The notes below the pieces were generated by a model. The model worked only from the letters and a program-made list of their open reading frames with translations. It was not told where the DNA came from and did not search any database. This document shows, in pieces, positions 6,052 to 13,419 of a stretch of 13,850 bases of DNA. Made by a program: the position numbers and the translations under genes. This stretch comes from RGIG1668 sp045124495. GTDB taxonomy: Bacteria > Bacillota > Clostridia > Lachnospirales > Lachnospiraceae. Positions within the stretch are counted from its first letter, which is position 1; every line of letters starts with the position of its first letter. The stretch is from the NCBI GenBank assembly GCA_045124495.1, contig JBGVLX010000009.1, positions 1 through 13,850 on the forward strand, given 5' to 3'.

Positions 6052-6738
6052 ATGAATAAACAAATTTTAATCATTGACGATGACGAAGATCTTTCTTTTA
6101 TCATTTCAGATATGCTGGAAGATTATGGTTATGATGTGACCTGCGCGAAAGACAGTGATGAAGCTTTTGCACTTCTGGCAGACAATACCTATCATTTGAT
6201 ATTATTGGATATTAATTTACCGGATACGACAGGATTTGAGTTATGTAAGGAACTGAGGCAGGTGTCCACAGTTCCTGTTATTTTTGCCAGTGCAAGAACC
6301 AGTGAAACAGACCGGATTACAGGTTTTGATATCGGAGGGGATGATTATCTTCCAAAGCCTTATTCCATGAAGGAACTACTTTCCAGAGTCAATGCCTTGA
6401 TTCGCAGGACTTATGGATTTTCAAAAGAAGAACAGATTTTAAGTTTTGGGGATATCACTGTAAATATCACTGCCAGAACTGTGACGAAAAATGGAGAAGT
6501 GGTTTCCCTTTCTTTAAGGGAATTTGATTTACTTGCTTATTTATGCGAGCATAAAAATACTGCCATAGCCAAAGAAGAACTGCTGGCAGAGGTCTGGGGT
6601 GCATTTTCCATGGTGGAACCTTCCACATTGACGGTACATATCCGCTGGCTCCGGGAGAAACTGGAGGAGAATCCTGCAAAGCCACAGTATATAAAAACCG
6701 TATTTAAAGTTGGATATATGCTGGAGGTGTTAGAGTGA
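6052..6738 (+). CDS. OmpR/PhoB-family response regulator
   Basis: A 228-residue two-domain regulator. The receiver domain (1-~115) has the acidic pocket D9-D11, phosphoacceptor D53 (LLDINLP), S80 and K102 (LPKP). The winged-helix effector domain (~130-226) has the LSLREFDLLAYL and VHIRWLREKLE segments and ends in YIKTVFKVGYML. An AAGG-rich ribosome binding site precedes ATG 6052. It overlaps the kinase gene by 4 bases (GTG within the stop region), so the pair is translationally coupled. Its likely target is the 11-bp direct repeat before the ABC transporter at 7932. It is the closest downstream gene to mntP and may be reached by read-through from the riboswitch promoter. The exact sensing subfamily cannot be told from the regulator. 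Confidence 0.95.
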   Translation: MNKQILIIDDDEDLSFIISDMLEDYGYDVTCAKDSDEAFALLADNTYHLILLDINLPDTTGFELCKELRQVSTVPVIFASARTSETDRITGFDIGGDDYLPKPYSMKELLSRVNALIRRTYGFSKEEQILSFGDITVNITARTVTKNGEVVSLSLREFDLLAYLCEHKNTAIAKEELLAEVWGAFSMVEPSTLTVHIRWLREKLEENPAKPQYIKTVFKVGYMLEVLE

Positions 6739-7871
6739 AAAAGAAACTAATTGGGATTACAGCCTTTTTTGCATTTCTAATTACAGCAGTAATAACTTAT
6801 TTTTATTTTTCTGAGCAGGCAGTGAAAAAAGAGGACATTCAGGCAGAACAGGTAATTGCAGCAAATGAAATTCAACAATTGATAGAATCCGGGGAAACAG
6901 AACTGGCATTAAAGAAGACGCAGGTATTAAAAGAAAATTTAAGAGGATTTTCTGTTCAAAAAAGAAATTTTAACAGTCTCTTTTTATTAGGTGGAATCTG
7001 TCTTTGCTTTTTACTTCTAGTTTTTCTTTATATCTATTTTGCAATTCTACGTCCTTTTGAAAAGCTGAAGTCTTTTGCAGAAGAATTATCCATAGGAAAC
7101 TTTGACCTTCCTTTGGATTATGAGCGTTCCAATTATTTTGGAAAGTTTACCTGGGCCTTTGACAGCATGCGGAAGGAAATTACCAAAGCACGTTCCTGCG
7201 AAAAAGAAGCCATTGAGAATAATAAAACGGTTATTGCAACCCTGTCACATGACATTAAAACCCCTATCGCATCCATTCGTGCCTATGCAGAAGGATTGGA
7301 GGCCAATATGGACACCACACCTATACGAAGGGAAAAATATCTTTCGGTTATCATGAAAAAATGCGATGAAGTATCCAGGTTGACAGAGGATTTATTTTTG
7401 CATTCTCTTTCCGATTTAGACAAGCTAAAAATTAATCCGGAAACTTTTGAACTATGTGAATATTTTAAGAACCTGGTGGAAGAAATGGCAGCGGAACAGG
7501 GAGATATCCGTTTTATGGAGCCTGATTTTAGGATACAAATTTCAGCAGACAAAAACAGGCTGACGCAGATTACAGAAAATATCATTAATAATGCAAGAAA
7601 GTATGCAAAGTCAGAAATTAAAATATCCCTCGAAAAATCAGAAAGTCAGATTTTTCTCCGTTTTCGGGATTTTGGAAAAGGAATACCGGATGAAGACATG
7701 CCTTTTATTTTTGATAAATTTTATAGGGGAAAGAACTGTGAAGAAGAGCAAGGTTCCGGTCTTGGGCTTTATATTGTAAAGTATCTTACAGAAAAGATGG
7801 GAGGAAAGGTACAACTTCAGAACCATGATAATGGACTTGAGGTAACTGTAAGTTTTCCATTCATTTCTTAA
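6735..7871 (+). CDS. Sensor histidine kinase
   Basis: A 378-residue membrane kinase with start GTG 6735 behind GGAGGTG (6723-6729), overlapping the regulator. TM1 is ~5-25, a short extracytoplasmic part ~26-81, TM2 ~82-105, then a HAMP-like linker (RPFEKLKSFAEELSIGNFDLPL). The dimerisation/phosphoacceptor domain has TLSHDIKTPIASI with His172. The catalytic domain has N-box ENIINNARK (281-289), G1 DFGKGIP (312-318), F-box and G2 GSGLGL (340-345). All catalytic motifs are intact. With the ABC genes just downstream, a role in sensing envelope stress, a peptide or a drug, and inducing export, is plausible; the ligand is unknown. The small extracellular loop means the transporter itself might act as co-sensor, as in some Firmicutes systems. 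Confidence 0.93.
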   Translation: MKKKLIGITAFFAFLITAVITYFYFSEQAVKKEDIQAEQVIAANEIQQLIESGETELALKKTQVLKENLRGFSVQKRNFNSLFLLGGICLCFLLLVFLYIYFAILRPFEKLKSFAEELSIGNFDLPLDYERSNYFGKFTWAFDSMRKEITKARSCEKEAIENNKTVIATLSHDIKTPIASIRAYAEGLEANMDTTPIRREKYLSVIMKKCDEVSRLTEDLFLHSLSDLDKLKINPETFELCEYFKNLVEEMAAEQGDIRFMEPDFRIQISADKNRLTQITENIINNARKYAKSEIKISLEKSESQIFLRFRDFGKGIPDEDMPFIFDKFYRGKNCEEEQGSGLGLYIVKYLTEKMGGKVQLQNHDNGLEVTVSFPFIS

Positions 7872-7900
7872 GGATTTCTTAATATCTTTTTCGATAAAAT
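7863..7900 (+). promoter_or_regulatory. 11-bp direct repeats, probable response-regulator site
   Basis: ATTTCTTAA occurs at 7863-7871 and 7874-7882, exactly one helical turn apart; the first copy overlaps the kinase stop codon. OmpR/PhoB-type regulators characteristically bind tandem 11-bp direct repeats. A TAAAAT (7895-7900) downstream could be the -10 of an activated promoter lacking a good -35. It sits right before the ABC genes, so they are the expected target. Confidence 0.6.
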
Positions 7901-7931
7901 GAAGCCAACATAAAAGAAAGGGAAATGTATT

Positions 7932-8693
7932 ATGAAACAAACGATTTTATCTGCAAAGGGACTTTGCAAAAGTTTTGCCCACAATGGCGGACAGATTCAC
8001 ATTTTGTCCCATGTTGATTTTGATTTATATGAGGGGGATTTTACCGTTATCATGGGAGCTTCCGGCTCCGGAAAATCCACCTTGCTTTATGCCCTTAGCG
8101 GTATGGACCGGGCCACTGCCGGAACGGTGACTTATCAAGAAAAAGACCTTGTTACCATGAGTGAAAAAAATCTTGCAAAGCTAAGACGTACGGATTTTGG
8201 CTTTATTTTTCAACAGATGCACCTTGTCAGCAATCTTTCTTTATTTGAGAACATTGCAGTTTCCGGCTATTTAAATAAAGAAGTTTCTGCGAAACAGGTG
8301 AAGGAACGTGTGGAGGAACTTTTAAAGGAAATGGGAATTTCTCATATCAAATCCCATCTTCCTTCCCAGGTATCCGGAGGGGAACAGCAGCGATGTGCCA
8401 TTGCAAGGGCGGTGGTTCATTCTCCAAAGGTGTTGTTTGCAGATGAGCCTACGGGGGCGTTAAACCGGAAAAATACAAAGGAAGTCTTAAATCTTCTAAC
8501 CAGACTGAATCAGGAAGGTCAAAGCATTCTCATGGTAACCCATGACATGAAGGCTGCACTTCGGGCAACGAGAATCCTTTATCTTGAGGACGGAAATATG
8601 GCAGGGGAACTGACATTACCACCGTATAATCCGGAAGAAGAAAAAAGCAGGGAAGCACAAGTCAATGCATGGCTGAACTCCTTAAACTGGTAG
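7932..8693 (+). CDS. ABC transporter ATP-binding protein
   Basis: A 253-residue ATPase of the LolD/MacB/BceA-like group that powers FtsX-type permeases. Seen: Walker A GASGSGKST (42-50), Q-loop Gln94 (FIFQQMH), signature VSGGEQQR (147-154), Walker B VLFADE (167-172) and H-loop His204 (MVTHD). The GAL after the Walker B PTG is typical of this group. AAAGGG-type ribosome binding bases precede ATG 7932. The gene is 15 bases from the permease gene, so they form one unit. A short C-terminal tail after ~225 (PPYNPEEEKSREAQ) appears non-catalytic. Substrates of such pairs include peptides, lantibiotics and lipids; none can be assigned here. Confidence 0.93.
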   Translation: MKQTILSAKGLCKSFAHNGGQIHILSHVDFDLYEGDFTVIMGASGSGKSTLLYALSGMDRATAGTVTYQEKDLVTMSEKNLAKLRRTDFGFIFQQMHLVSNLSLFENIAVSGYLNKEVSAKQVKERVEELLKEMGISHIKSHLPSQVSGGEQQRCAIARAVVHSPKVLFADEPTGALNRKNTKEVLNLLTRLNQEGQSILMVTHDMKAALRATRILYLEDGNMAGELTLPPYNPEEEKSREAQVNAWLNSLNW

Positions 8694-8708
8694 GGAGGTG
8701 CAGTTGAG

Positions 8709-11051
8709 ATGGAAATTTTAACATTATTAAAAGCCAATATCCGACATAAAAAAGGTGCTTTTTTCAGCATTATGATATTAATGATGATCATTGCCATGTC
8801 TTTAACAGCTATTTTAAGTATTATAGATAATAGTTTGGAAAGTATTAAACAGGCACATGAAATTGCAGATACCGGGGATGTGCAGGTATTAATAAGTGAG
8901 AATGGATATACAAAAGAGAGAGAGGATGCTTTGATTAGTCATCCTATGGTGGAACGTGTAGAAGATTTTCCGGCAGTATTTACGGAAAGAGGGAAAATTG
9001 GAGAAAATGAAACGAATAGTGGTTGGAATTTATTAAAACTACATGATAATGTGAAATTATTTAACCGGGACTTTAGTGGTTATGAAGAAAGTACTCCTCC
9101 TCTTAAACAGGGAGAAATTTATGTTTCTGAGGGACTTCTTTCTATGGTTGGAGGTAAAATTGGAGATACATTAAAAGCAGAAACCATAGGCGGTAACTAC
9201 GAATTTACGATACGAGGGATTGCGTTAGAGCCTTATACCGGTTCGGCAGTAATAGGAATGAAACAGCTTTATATCAGTGATGAGGATTTTGAGAAGATAT
9301 ACTGGGAGGCAAAGGAACAGGAAACAGAAGAGAACTCTGCCAATGTAAATATTCTTATGATTTATAAGAGCGATGACTGCACCCTTAAGAATTCTGAATT
9401 CTGTCGTGAATTAAATAAGGATACCGGGATTTTGGATTATGCCGTTATATCTCTGAACAAAGATACATCCATTTATTATACCAATCTTATGCCGGAAATT
9501 ATTGTATCTTGTCTTATCGTCTTTCTAATATTGCTGGTAGTCATTGTTTTGATTGTTACGGTGCATAACATATCCACCAGTATTGAAATGGAGTATGTAA
9601 ATTTGGGAATTTTAAAGTCCCAGGGATTTGGAAAAGATAAAATACGGCTTGTTTTCTTTTTGCAGTATTTCATAGCCCAATTGACAGGTGTAATACTGGG
9701 AATGGCATTGGCAGTTCCTATGGTTCAGGCAATGGGAAATATATTTTTCCCTATTACCGGGGTAATTTCGAATCATTCGATTTCTTCTGGAAAAACCTTT
9801 GGTATTATGTTTGGAATCATGCTGCTTTCAGAATGTTTTATTTATCTGGTGACAGTTAAGGTTGGAAGGATTTCTCCGATTCGGGCCATTTCCGGAGGAA
9901 GGGAGGAGATTTATTTTGACAGCCGGATAAAGGCACCAATTTATAAAAAAGGACTTTCTGCAAGTCTGGCATTACGCCAGTTTACTTCCTGTAAGCGAAG
10001 ATATGCCGCAACCATAACAGTGGTTGCCATCCTTGTGTTCTTCTTGATAACCATAAATGTTTTAGGAAATCTTCTTACTTCGAAGTCTGCAATGGAAGCA
10101 ATGGGAGCATGGTATACAGAGATTGATGTCCAGTTTAATGATAACATGGAGAAGGAACAGGTATTAGCAGTAGAGCGAACCATAGAAGAAATTACTTCCA
10201 TAGAAAAGAAGTATTATACTGCGAACCGTTATTTTTCTTTTGAAGGAGAAAAGATGGCAGGTTCTGTTCTGGGAAATCCGGAAGTTCTGGTAATTTATAA
10301 GGGGAGGGCGCCTCTTTATGAGAATGAAATTGTAATTACCGAAATTCTTGCCGAAGAGTACCAGATAAAAATAGGAGATGAAGTAACCATAGGCTATCAG
10401 AATGAAAAGTCGGAGTACATGATTACAGGTATTTTTCAGACCACCAATGATGCAGGAAAATGTTTTGCCATATCTGCAGAAGGGGCGTCAAAAATAGGAA
10501 TGGATGAAATGTATTATGCAGGATATAGTCTGGCTGAACCTGAAAAACGGGATGAGGTTGAAAAGGCACTCAATGACCAATTTGGTGACATTCTTGTGGC
10601 AAAGGCATACAACGATTCCAATAGTATGGATGATTCCTACCAAATGATTATTGATGTGATGAAAGTATTAATTTACAGTATTTCTATCCTGTTTGCCCTG
10701 GTGGTGGTGCTTATGGTCTGCTCTAAAGCCTTTCTTCAGGAACGGACGGATATTGGAATTTATAAGGCTATGGGATTTACTTCTAACAGGCTCAGACTTC
10801 AGTTTGCAGTAAGGTTTTTCATCGTGTCGATTCTGGGTTCTGTAGCAGGAACTGTGCTTAGTGTACTGTTTTCAGGAAAGTTATTAAGTGCTTTATTGAA
10901 AAATATGGGACTTACTAATTTTGTAGCGAAATTTACGATTTCTACGGTGATGGTTCCAACCATAGTAATTTGTATTTGCTTTTTCGTCTTTGCATTCCTG
11001 GCATCCGGAAAAACGAAAAAAGTAGAGGTACGGGAACTGGTGACAGAATAA
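8709..11051 (+). CDS. FtsX-type ABC transporter permease
   Basis: A 780-residue permease; GGGAGGTG (8693-8700) precedes ATG 8709. It has two FtsX/MacB-type halves. TM1 is ~17-39, followed by a large extracytoplasmic domain (~40-255), then TM2-TM4 (~258-290, ~316-342, ~365-388); the cytoplasmic loop NLGILKSQGF marks the first FtsX domain. The second half repeats this: TM5 ~435-458, a second extracytoplasmic domain (~459-650), TM6-TM8 up to ~770, with the loop IGIYKAMGF. The two matching loops (GILKSQGF and GIYKAMGF) likely contact the ATPase. This layout, 8 helices with two large outer domains, differs from BceB (10 helices, one outer domain) and suits export or extraction of a substrate at the membrane face. 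Substrate unknown; regulated by the adjacent two-component system, judging from layout. Confidence 0.92.
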   Translation: MEILTLLKANIRHKKGAFFSIMILMMIIAMSLTAILSIIDNSLESIKQAHEIADTGDVQVLISENGYTKEREDALISHPMVERVEDFPAVFTERGKIGENETNSGWNLLKLHDNVKLFNRDFSGYEESTPPLKQGEIYVSEGLLSMVGGKIGDTLKAETIGGNYEFTIRGIALEPYTGSAVIGMKQLYISDEDFEKIYWEAKEQETEENSANVNILMIYKSDDCTLKNSEFCRELNKDTGILDYAVISLNKDTSIYYTNLMPEIIVSCLIVFLILLVVIVLIVTVHNISTSIEMEYVNLGILKSQGFGKDKIRLVFFLQYFIAQLTGVILGMALAVPMVQAMGNIFFPITGVISNHSISSGKTFGIMFGIMLLSECFIYLVTVKVGRISPIRAISGGREEIYFDSRIKAPIYKKGLSASLALRQFTSCKRRYAATITVVAILVFFLITINVLGNLLTSKSAMEAMGAWYTEIDVQFNDNMEKEQVLAVERTIEEITSIEKKYYTANRYFSFEGEKMAGSVLGNPEVLVIYKGRAPLYENEIVITEILAEEYQIKIGDEVTIGYQNEKSEYMITGIFQTTNDAGKCFAISAEGASKIGMDEMYYAGYSLAEPEKRDEVEKALNDQFGDILVAKAYNDSNSMDDSYQMIIDVMKVLIYSISILFALVVVLMVCSKAFLQERTDIGIYKAMGFTSNRLRLQFAVRFFIVSILGSVAGTVLSVLFSGKLLSALLKNMGLTNFVAKFTISTVMVPTIVICICFFVFAFLASGKTKKVEVRELVTE

Positions 11052-11101
11052 GAAGGAAGGATTGGAAATTTAATAGAGAGGTATTTTGAATGACCACGAA
11101 A

Positions 11102-11160
11102 TCACTTAGTTGCGCCACTTACAAGGTTAAGTGACCGTTCAAGAGAATAATAATCTTGAA
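11102..11160. promoter_or_regulatory. Operator-like inverted repeats before the AAA-ATPase promoter
   Basis: TCACTTA (11102-11108) is the inverse of TAAGTGA (11128-11134), and a second CACTTA (11116-11121) can also pair with TAAGTG (11128-11133). Next, TTCAAGA (11138-11144) and TCTTGAA (11154-11160) form a perfect 7-bp dyad with a 9-base spacer that overlaps the -35 at 11156. No T-run follows either, so they look more like protein-binding dyads than terminators. Confidence 0.5.
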
Positions 11161-11184
11161 GAAAGAAAATGATAATGCTATACT
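11156..11184 (+). promoter_or_regulatory. Promoter of the AAA-ATPase/PDDEXK gene
   Basis: TTGAAG (11156-11161), 17 bases, TATACT (11179-11184), with TGC forming an extended -10. The start would be near 11191, giving a leader of about 145 bases. That leader can fold: ATCATC/GATGAT (11188-11193 with 11229-11234) outside TGCGA/TCGCA (11198-11202 with 11219-11223). Confidence 0.75.
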
Positions 11185-11245
11185 GAAATCATCATGGTGC
11201 GAGGGAAGGACTAAAATATCGCATTACAGATGATATAAAAAAGAG

Positions 11246-11304
11246 AAAAGAAACAAAACACCATTACTTAACATATGTTTTTGATAGTTTGGCAATTACC
11301 TATG
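11246..11304 (-). repeat. Partial, inverted copy of the palindromic MITE-like element
   Basis: Bases 11270-11304 match the reverse complement of the left end of the element at 13167-13379 (about 32 of 35 positions), and AAAAGAAACAAAACACC (11246-11262) matches the reverse complement of its right inner arm. The ~100-base structured core is missing; the join is ATTACTT. Sequence upstream of 11246 resembles the outer right arm only weakly. It is therefore an internally deleted or decayed relative in opposite orientation, lying in the leader of the AAA gene. Confidence 0.75.
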
Positions 11305-11335
11305 CGCAATACATGAAGGAAGGAGTGAAAGGAAG

Positions 11336-12920
11336 TTGGGAATTTATTTAAATCCGGGAAATGACGCATTTCAGATTTCGGTATCCAGCGAAATTTATGT
11401 TGATAAGTCGGAACTGATTGGTTTTACGAATAAGAAATTGGGGCAGGAAAAACGGTTTCTTTGTGTCAGCAGACCGAGAAGATTTGGAAAATCTATGACG
11501 GCAAATATGTTGTGTGCTTATTATAGCAGAGGCTGTGATTCAAAAAAAATGTTTCAGGATTTAAAAATTGCAAAAAATGAAACCTTTGCTCTCCATTTGA
11601 ATCAGTATGATGTGTTATTTCTGAATATCCAACAGTTTCTAAGTGGTGCCAAAAGTGCAGATAATTTGGTGAAATATATGGAAAAAGTAATTCTTGACGA
11701 ATTACGGGAAGTCTACGGGGAGTGGATTCCAAAAGAACAGGACCAGTTATCTATGGCACTTGCGACTATATTTTCAAAAGACACAAGTAAGGAAAAAGGA
11801 TTTATTTTTATCATAGATGAATGGGATTGTGTTTTTCGTGATGCCAAAGAAAATAAAAATGCACAAAAGGAATATATGGATTTTTTGAAAGATTTACTGA
11901 AAGACCGTACTTATGTAAAACTTGCATTTATGACGGGTATTTTGCCAATTAAGAAATATGGAACCCACTCTGCATTAAATATGTTTGACGAATTCTCAAT
12001 GACAGATCAGAAACGATTGTCAGAATATGTAGGTTTTACGGAAGAAGAAGTACGGGAATTATGTCAAAAATACGAAATGAATTTTGAAGAGGCAAAGAGC
12101 TGGTATGATGGATATTGCTTTAAAAGAACCCGGCATGTGTATAATCCAAAATCCATCGTGGATGCCATGATGGAAGAAGAATTTCACAGCTATTGGACAA
12201 ATACAGAGACTTATGAGGCTTTGAAGGTTTATATTGACATGAATTTTGATGGGCTAAAAGATTCGATTGTTTCCATGCTTGGCGGAATTCGCTGTAAAAT
12301 TAATGACAGAAAATTTCAAAATGATATGACCAGTTTTGAGAGCCGGGATGATGTCCTTACATTATTAGTGCATCTCGGATATCTGGCATATGATGGGGAA
12401 AAACAGGAAGTTTATATTCCGAATAGAGAAGTACTAGAAGAATTCAAAAATGCCATCGAAGGCTCTGGTGGCTGGAAACATTTGTCGGAAATTATTTTAC
12501 AGTCAGAAAAATTATTAGAAGCTACATTAAGTCAGGATTCTGAAAGTGTTGCCAAGGGGATTGACAGAGTTCATACAGAGAATACATCTATTTTATCTTA
12601 TAAATGAAAATTCTTTAAGCTGCGTGATTACCCTGGCATATTTCAGTGCACAAAAGGATTACACGTTAATCCGTGAAATGCCTGCAGGAAAAGGATTTGC
12701 GGATATTGTGTTTATACCGGGAAAACATACACCAAAACCAGCGATTCTTGTGGAATTAAAATGGAACAAGTCAGAGCAGGGGGCTATAGGGCAGATAAAA
12801 AAGAAGGAGTATGGGGAAAGTTTAAAGGAGTATTCGGGAGAATTACTATTAGTTGGAATTAATTATGATAAAAAAAGTAAAAAGCATAGCTGTGTAATCG
12901 AAATGTGTGAGAAAGGATAA
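11336..12920 (+). pseudogene. AAA-ATPase-like / PDDEXK_9 protein, frameshifted
   Basis: A homologue of the widespread bacterial AAA-ATPase_like plus PDDEXK_9 (DUF1703) proteins. It starts at TTG 11336 (protein MGIYLNPGNDAF..., the expected N-terminus); GGAG lies at 11322-11325. The N-terminal part has a variant P-loop SRPRRFGKS (45-53) and Walker B FIIDEWD (158-164). The frame stops at 12605-12607 after ILSYK. The C-terminal nuclease-like domain continues in the next frame to 12920: FADIVFIP and VELKWNK supply the Asp and the E-x-K of a PDDEXK site. One extra A in the AAA at 12602-12604 explains the break; removing it gives ...SILSYNENSLSCVITLAYF..., a seamless fit. So it is a recent frameshift, a sequence error, or less likely a programmed shift. 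The function of the family is unproven; defence or mobile-element roles are often suspected. Confidence 0.88.
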
Positions 12921-12934
12921 AAACTATAATTTAT

Positions 12935-12977
12935 AAAAAACAATCTTAAGCATAATAGGAAGCTAAGATTGTTTTTT
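12935..12977. terminator. Strong two-way intrinsic terminator
   Basis: AAAAAACAATCTTA (12935-12948) and TAAGATTGTTTTTT (12964-12977) are perfect inverses over 14 bp with a 15-base loop. It gives T-runs on both strands, so it can end the AAA gene's transcript and any reverse one. Confidence 0.9.
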
Positions 12978-12986
12978 ATTTTTATC

Positions 12987-13014
12987 TTGACATCTATATT
13001 TGACATGATATAAT
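12987..13014 (+). promoter_or_regulatory. Consensus promoter of the MarR-type gene
   Basis: TTGACA (12987-12992), 16 bases, TATAAT (13009-13014), both hexamers perfect, with TGA as an extended -10. A second TTGACA at 13000-13005 is too close to this -10. Transcription would start near 13021, about 400 bases before the MarR-type coding region. Confidence 0.88.
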
Positions 13015-13027
13015 TACTAACGAAAAA

Positions 13028-13056
13028 GTTCATTTTTGAACAATTCAAATATGAAC
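13028..13056. promoter_or_regulatory. Tandem TTCA-N4-TGAA operators
   Basis: GTTCATTTTTGAAC (13028-13041) and TTCAAATATGAA (13044-13055) are two TTCA-N4-TGAA palindromes 15 bp apart, placed just after the predicted start site. Between them TTGAA-CAA-TTCAA (13036-13048) forms a further overlapping dyad. Short AT-rich palindromes at a promoter suit autorepression by the MarR-type protein encoded downstream; the link is inferred from position. Confidence 0.65.
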
Positions 13057-13084
13057 TAATTGTAAAGACTTTATGAACAACACT

Positions 13085-13140
13085 GGCAGATGTTTGAAAA
13101 AGGATGAATAGAATCCTCCAATTTCTGCCTTTTGTTTATT
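13085..13140 (+). terminator. Attenuator-like hairpin in the MarR-type leader
   Basis: GGCAGA (13085-13090) pairs with TCTGCC (13124-13129), enclosing AGGAT/ATCCT (13101-13105 with 13113-13117), then TTTTGTTTATT. It lies between the strong promoter and the MarR-type gene, so it may end most transcripts early. A second 7-bp hairpin (TTCATCA/TGATGAA, 13139-13159) follows at once. Confidence 0.6.
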
Positions 13141-13166
13141 CATCAGATTATTTGATGAAAAAAGAA

Positions 13167-13379
13167 ATAGGAAATTGCGAAACTATCAAAAACATATGTT
13201 GAGTGATGAAAAAGAAACAAATACATAAGCAGGTGCTTGTTCAGCCGTCGGTACTTAATGAGAGGCGAAGCCTTGAATTTAGTACCGCTACGAGCTGAAC
13301 GCAGCGAAAGCGTGCCTGCGGTGTTTTGTTTCTTTTACATCACTTTCACATAGAATATTATAATTTCGCAATTACCTAT
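13167..13379. mobile_element. Palindromic MITE-like element, about 213 bp
   Basis: The ends are imperfect inverted repeats of about 54 bp: the left arm reads ATAGGAAATTGCGAAA inward to AGTGATG and AAAGAAACAAA, and the right arm, read inverted, gives ATAGGTAATTGCGAAA to AGTGATG and AAAGAAACAAA. The ~90-base core keeps nesting: GCAGG/CCTGC (13229-13233 with 13315-13319), GTTCAGC/GCTGAAC (13239-13245 with 13294-13300), CGGTACT/AGTACCG (13249-13255 with 13281-13287), and a tip AGGC-GAA-GCCT (13263-13273). A small side hairpin with a GAAA loop lies at 13300-13312. No gene inside and no clear target duplication. A deleted, inverted relative lies at 11246-11304, which shows that it is repetitive. 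It is transcribed as part of the MarR-type leader. Confidence 0.82.
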
Positions 13380-13416
13380 GGAAAACAAAAATGTCCAAAG
13401 AAGAAAAGAGGTGTGA
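13378..13416 (+). CDS. 12-codon leader ORF before the MarR-type gene
   Basis: ATG 13378 opens a 12-codon frame (MENKNVQRRKEV) that ends at TGA 13414-13416, three bases before the ACG of the MarR-type gene. Its ATG lies in the end of the palindromic element. It has no obvious ribosome binding site of its own, and its last codons overlap the AGAGGTG used for the MarR-type gene. It may be chance, or a coupling peptide that delivers ribosomes to the odd start. Confidence 0.25.
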   Translation: MENKNVQRRKEV

Positions 13417-13419
13417 GTC

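Noticed and set aside
12546..12920. Independent small gene starting at 12546
   Set aside because: Its first residues are the AAA gene read in another frame, and its body is the expected PDDEXK C-terminus, so it is the second half of a frameshifted gene.
13167..13379. Simple intrinsic terminator
   Set aside because: The inverted arms are over 50 bp with a complex core and a repeated relative elsewhere, which a terminator does not explain.
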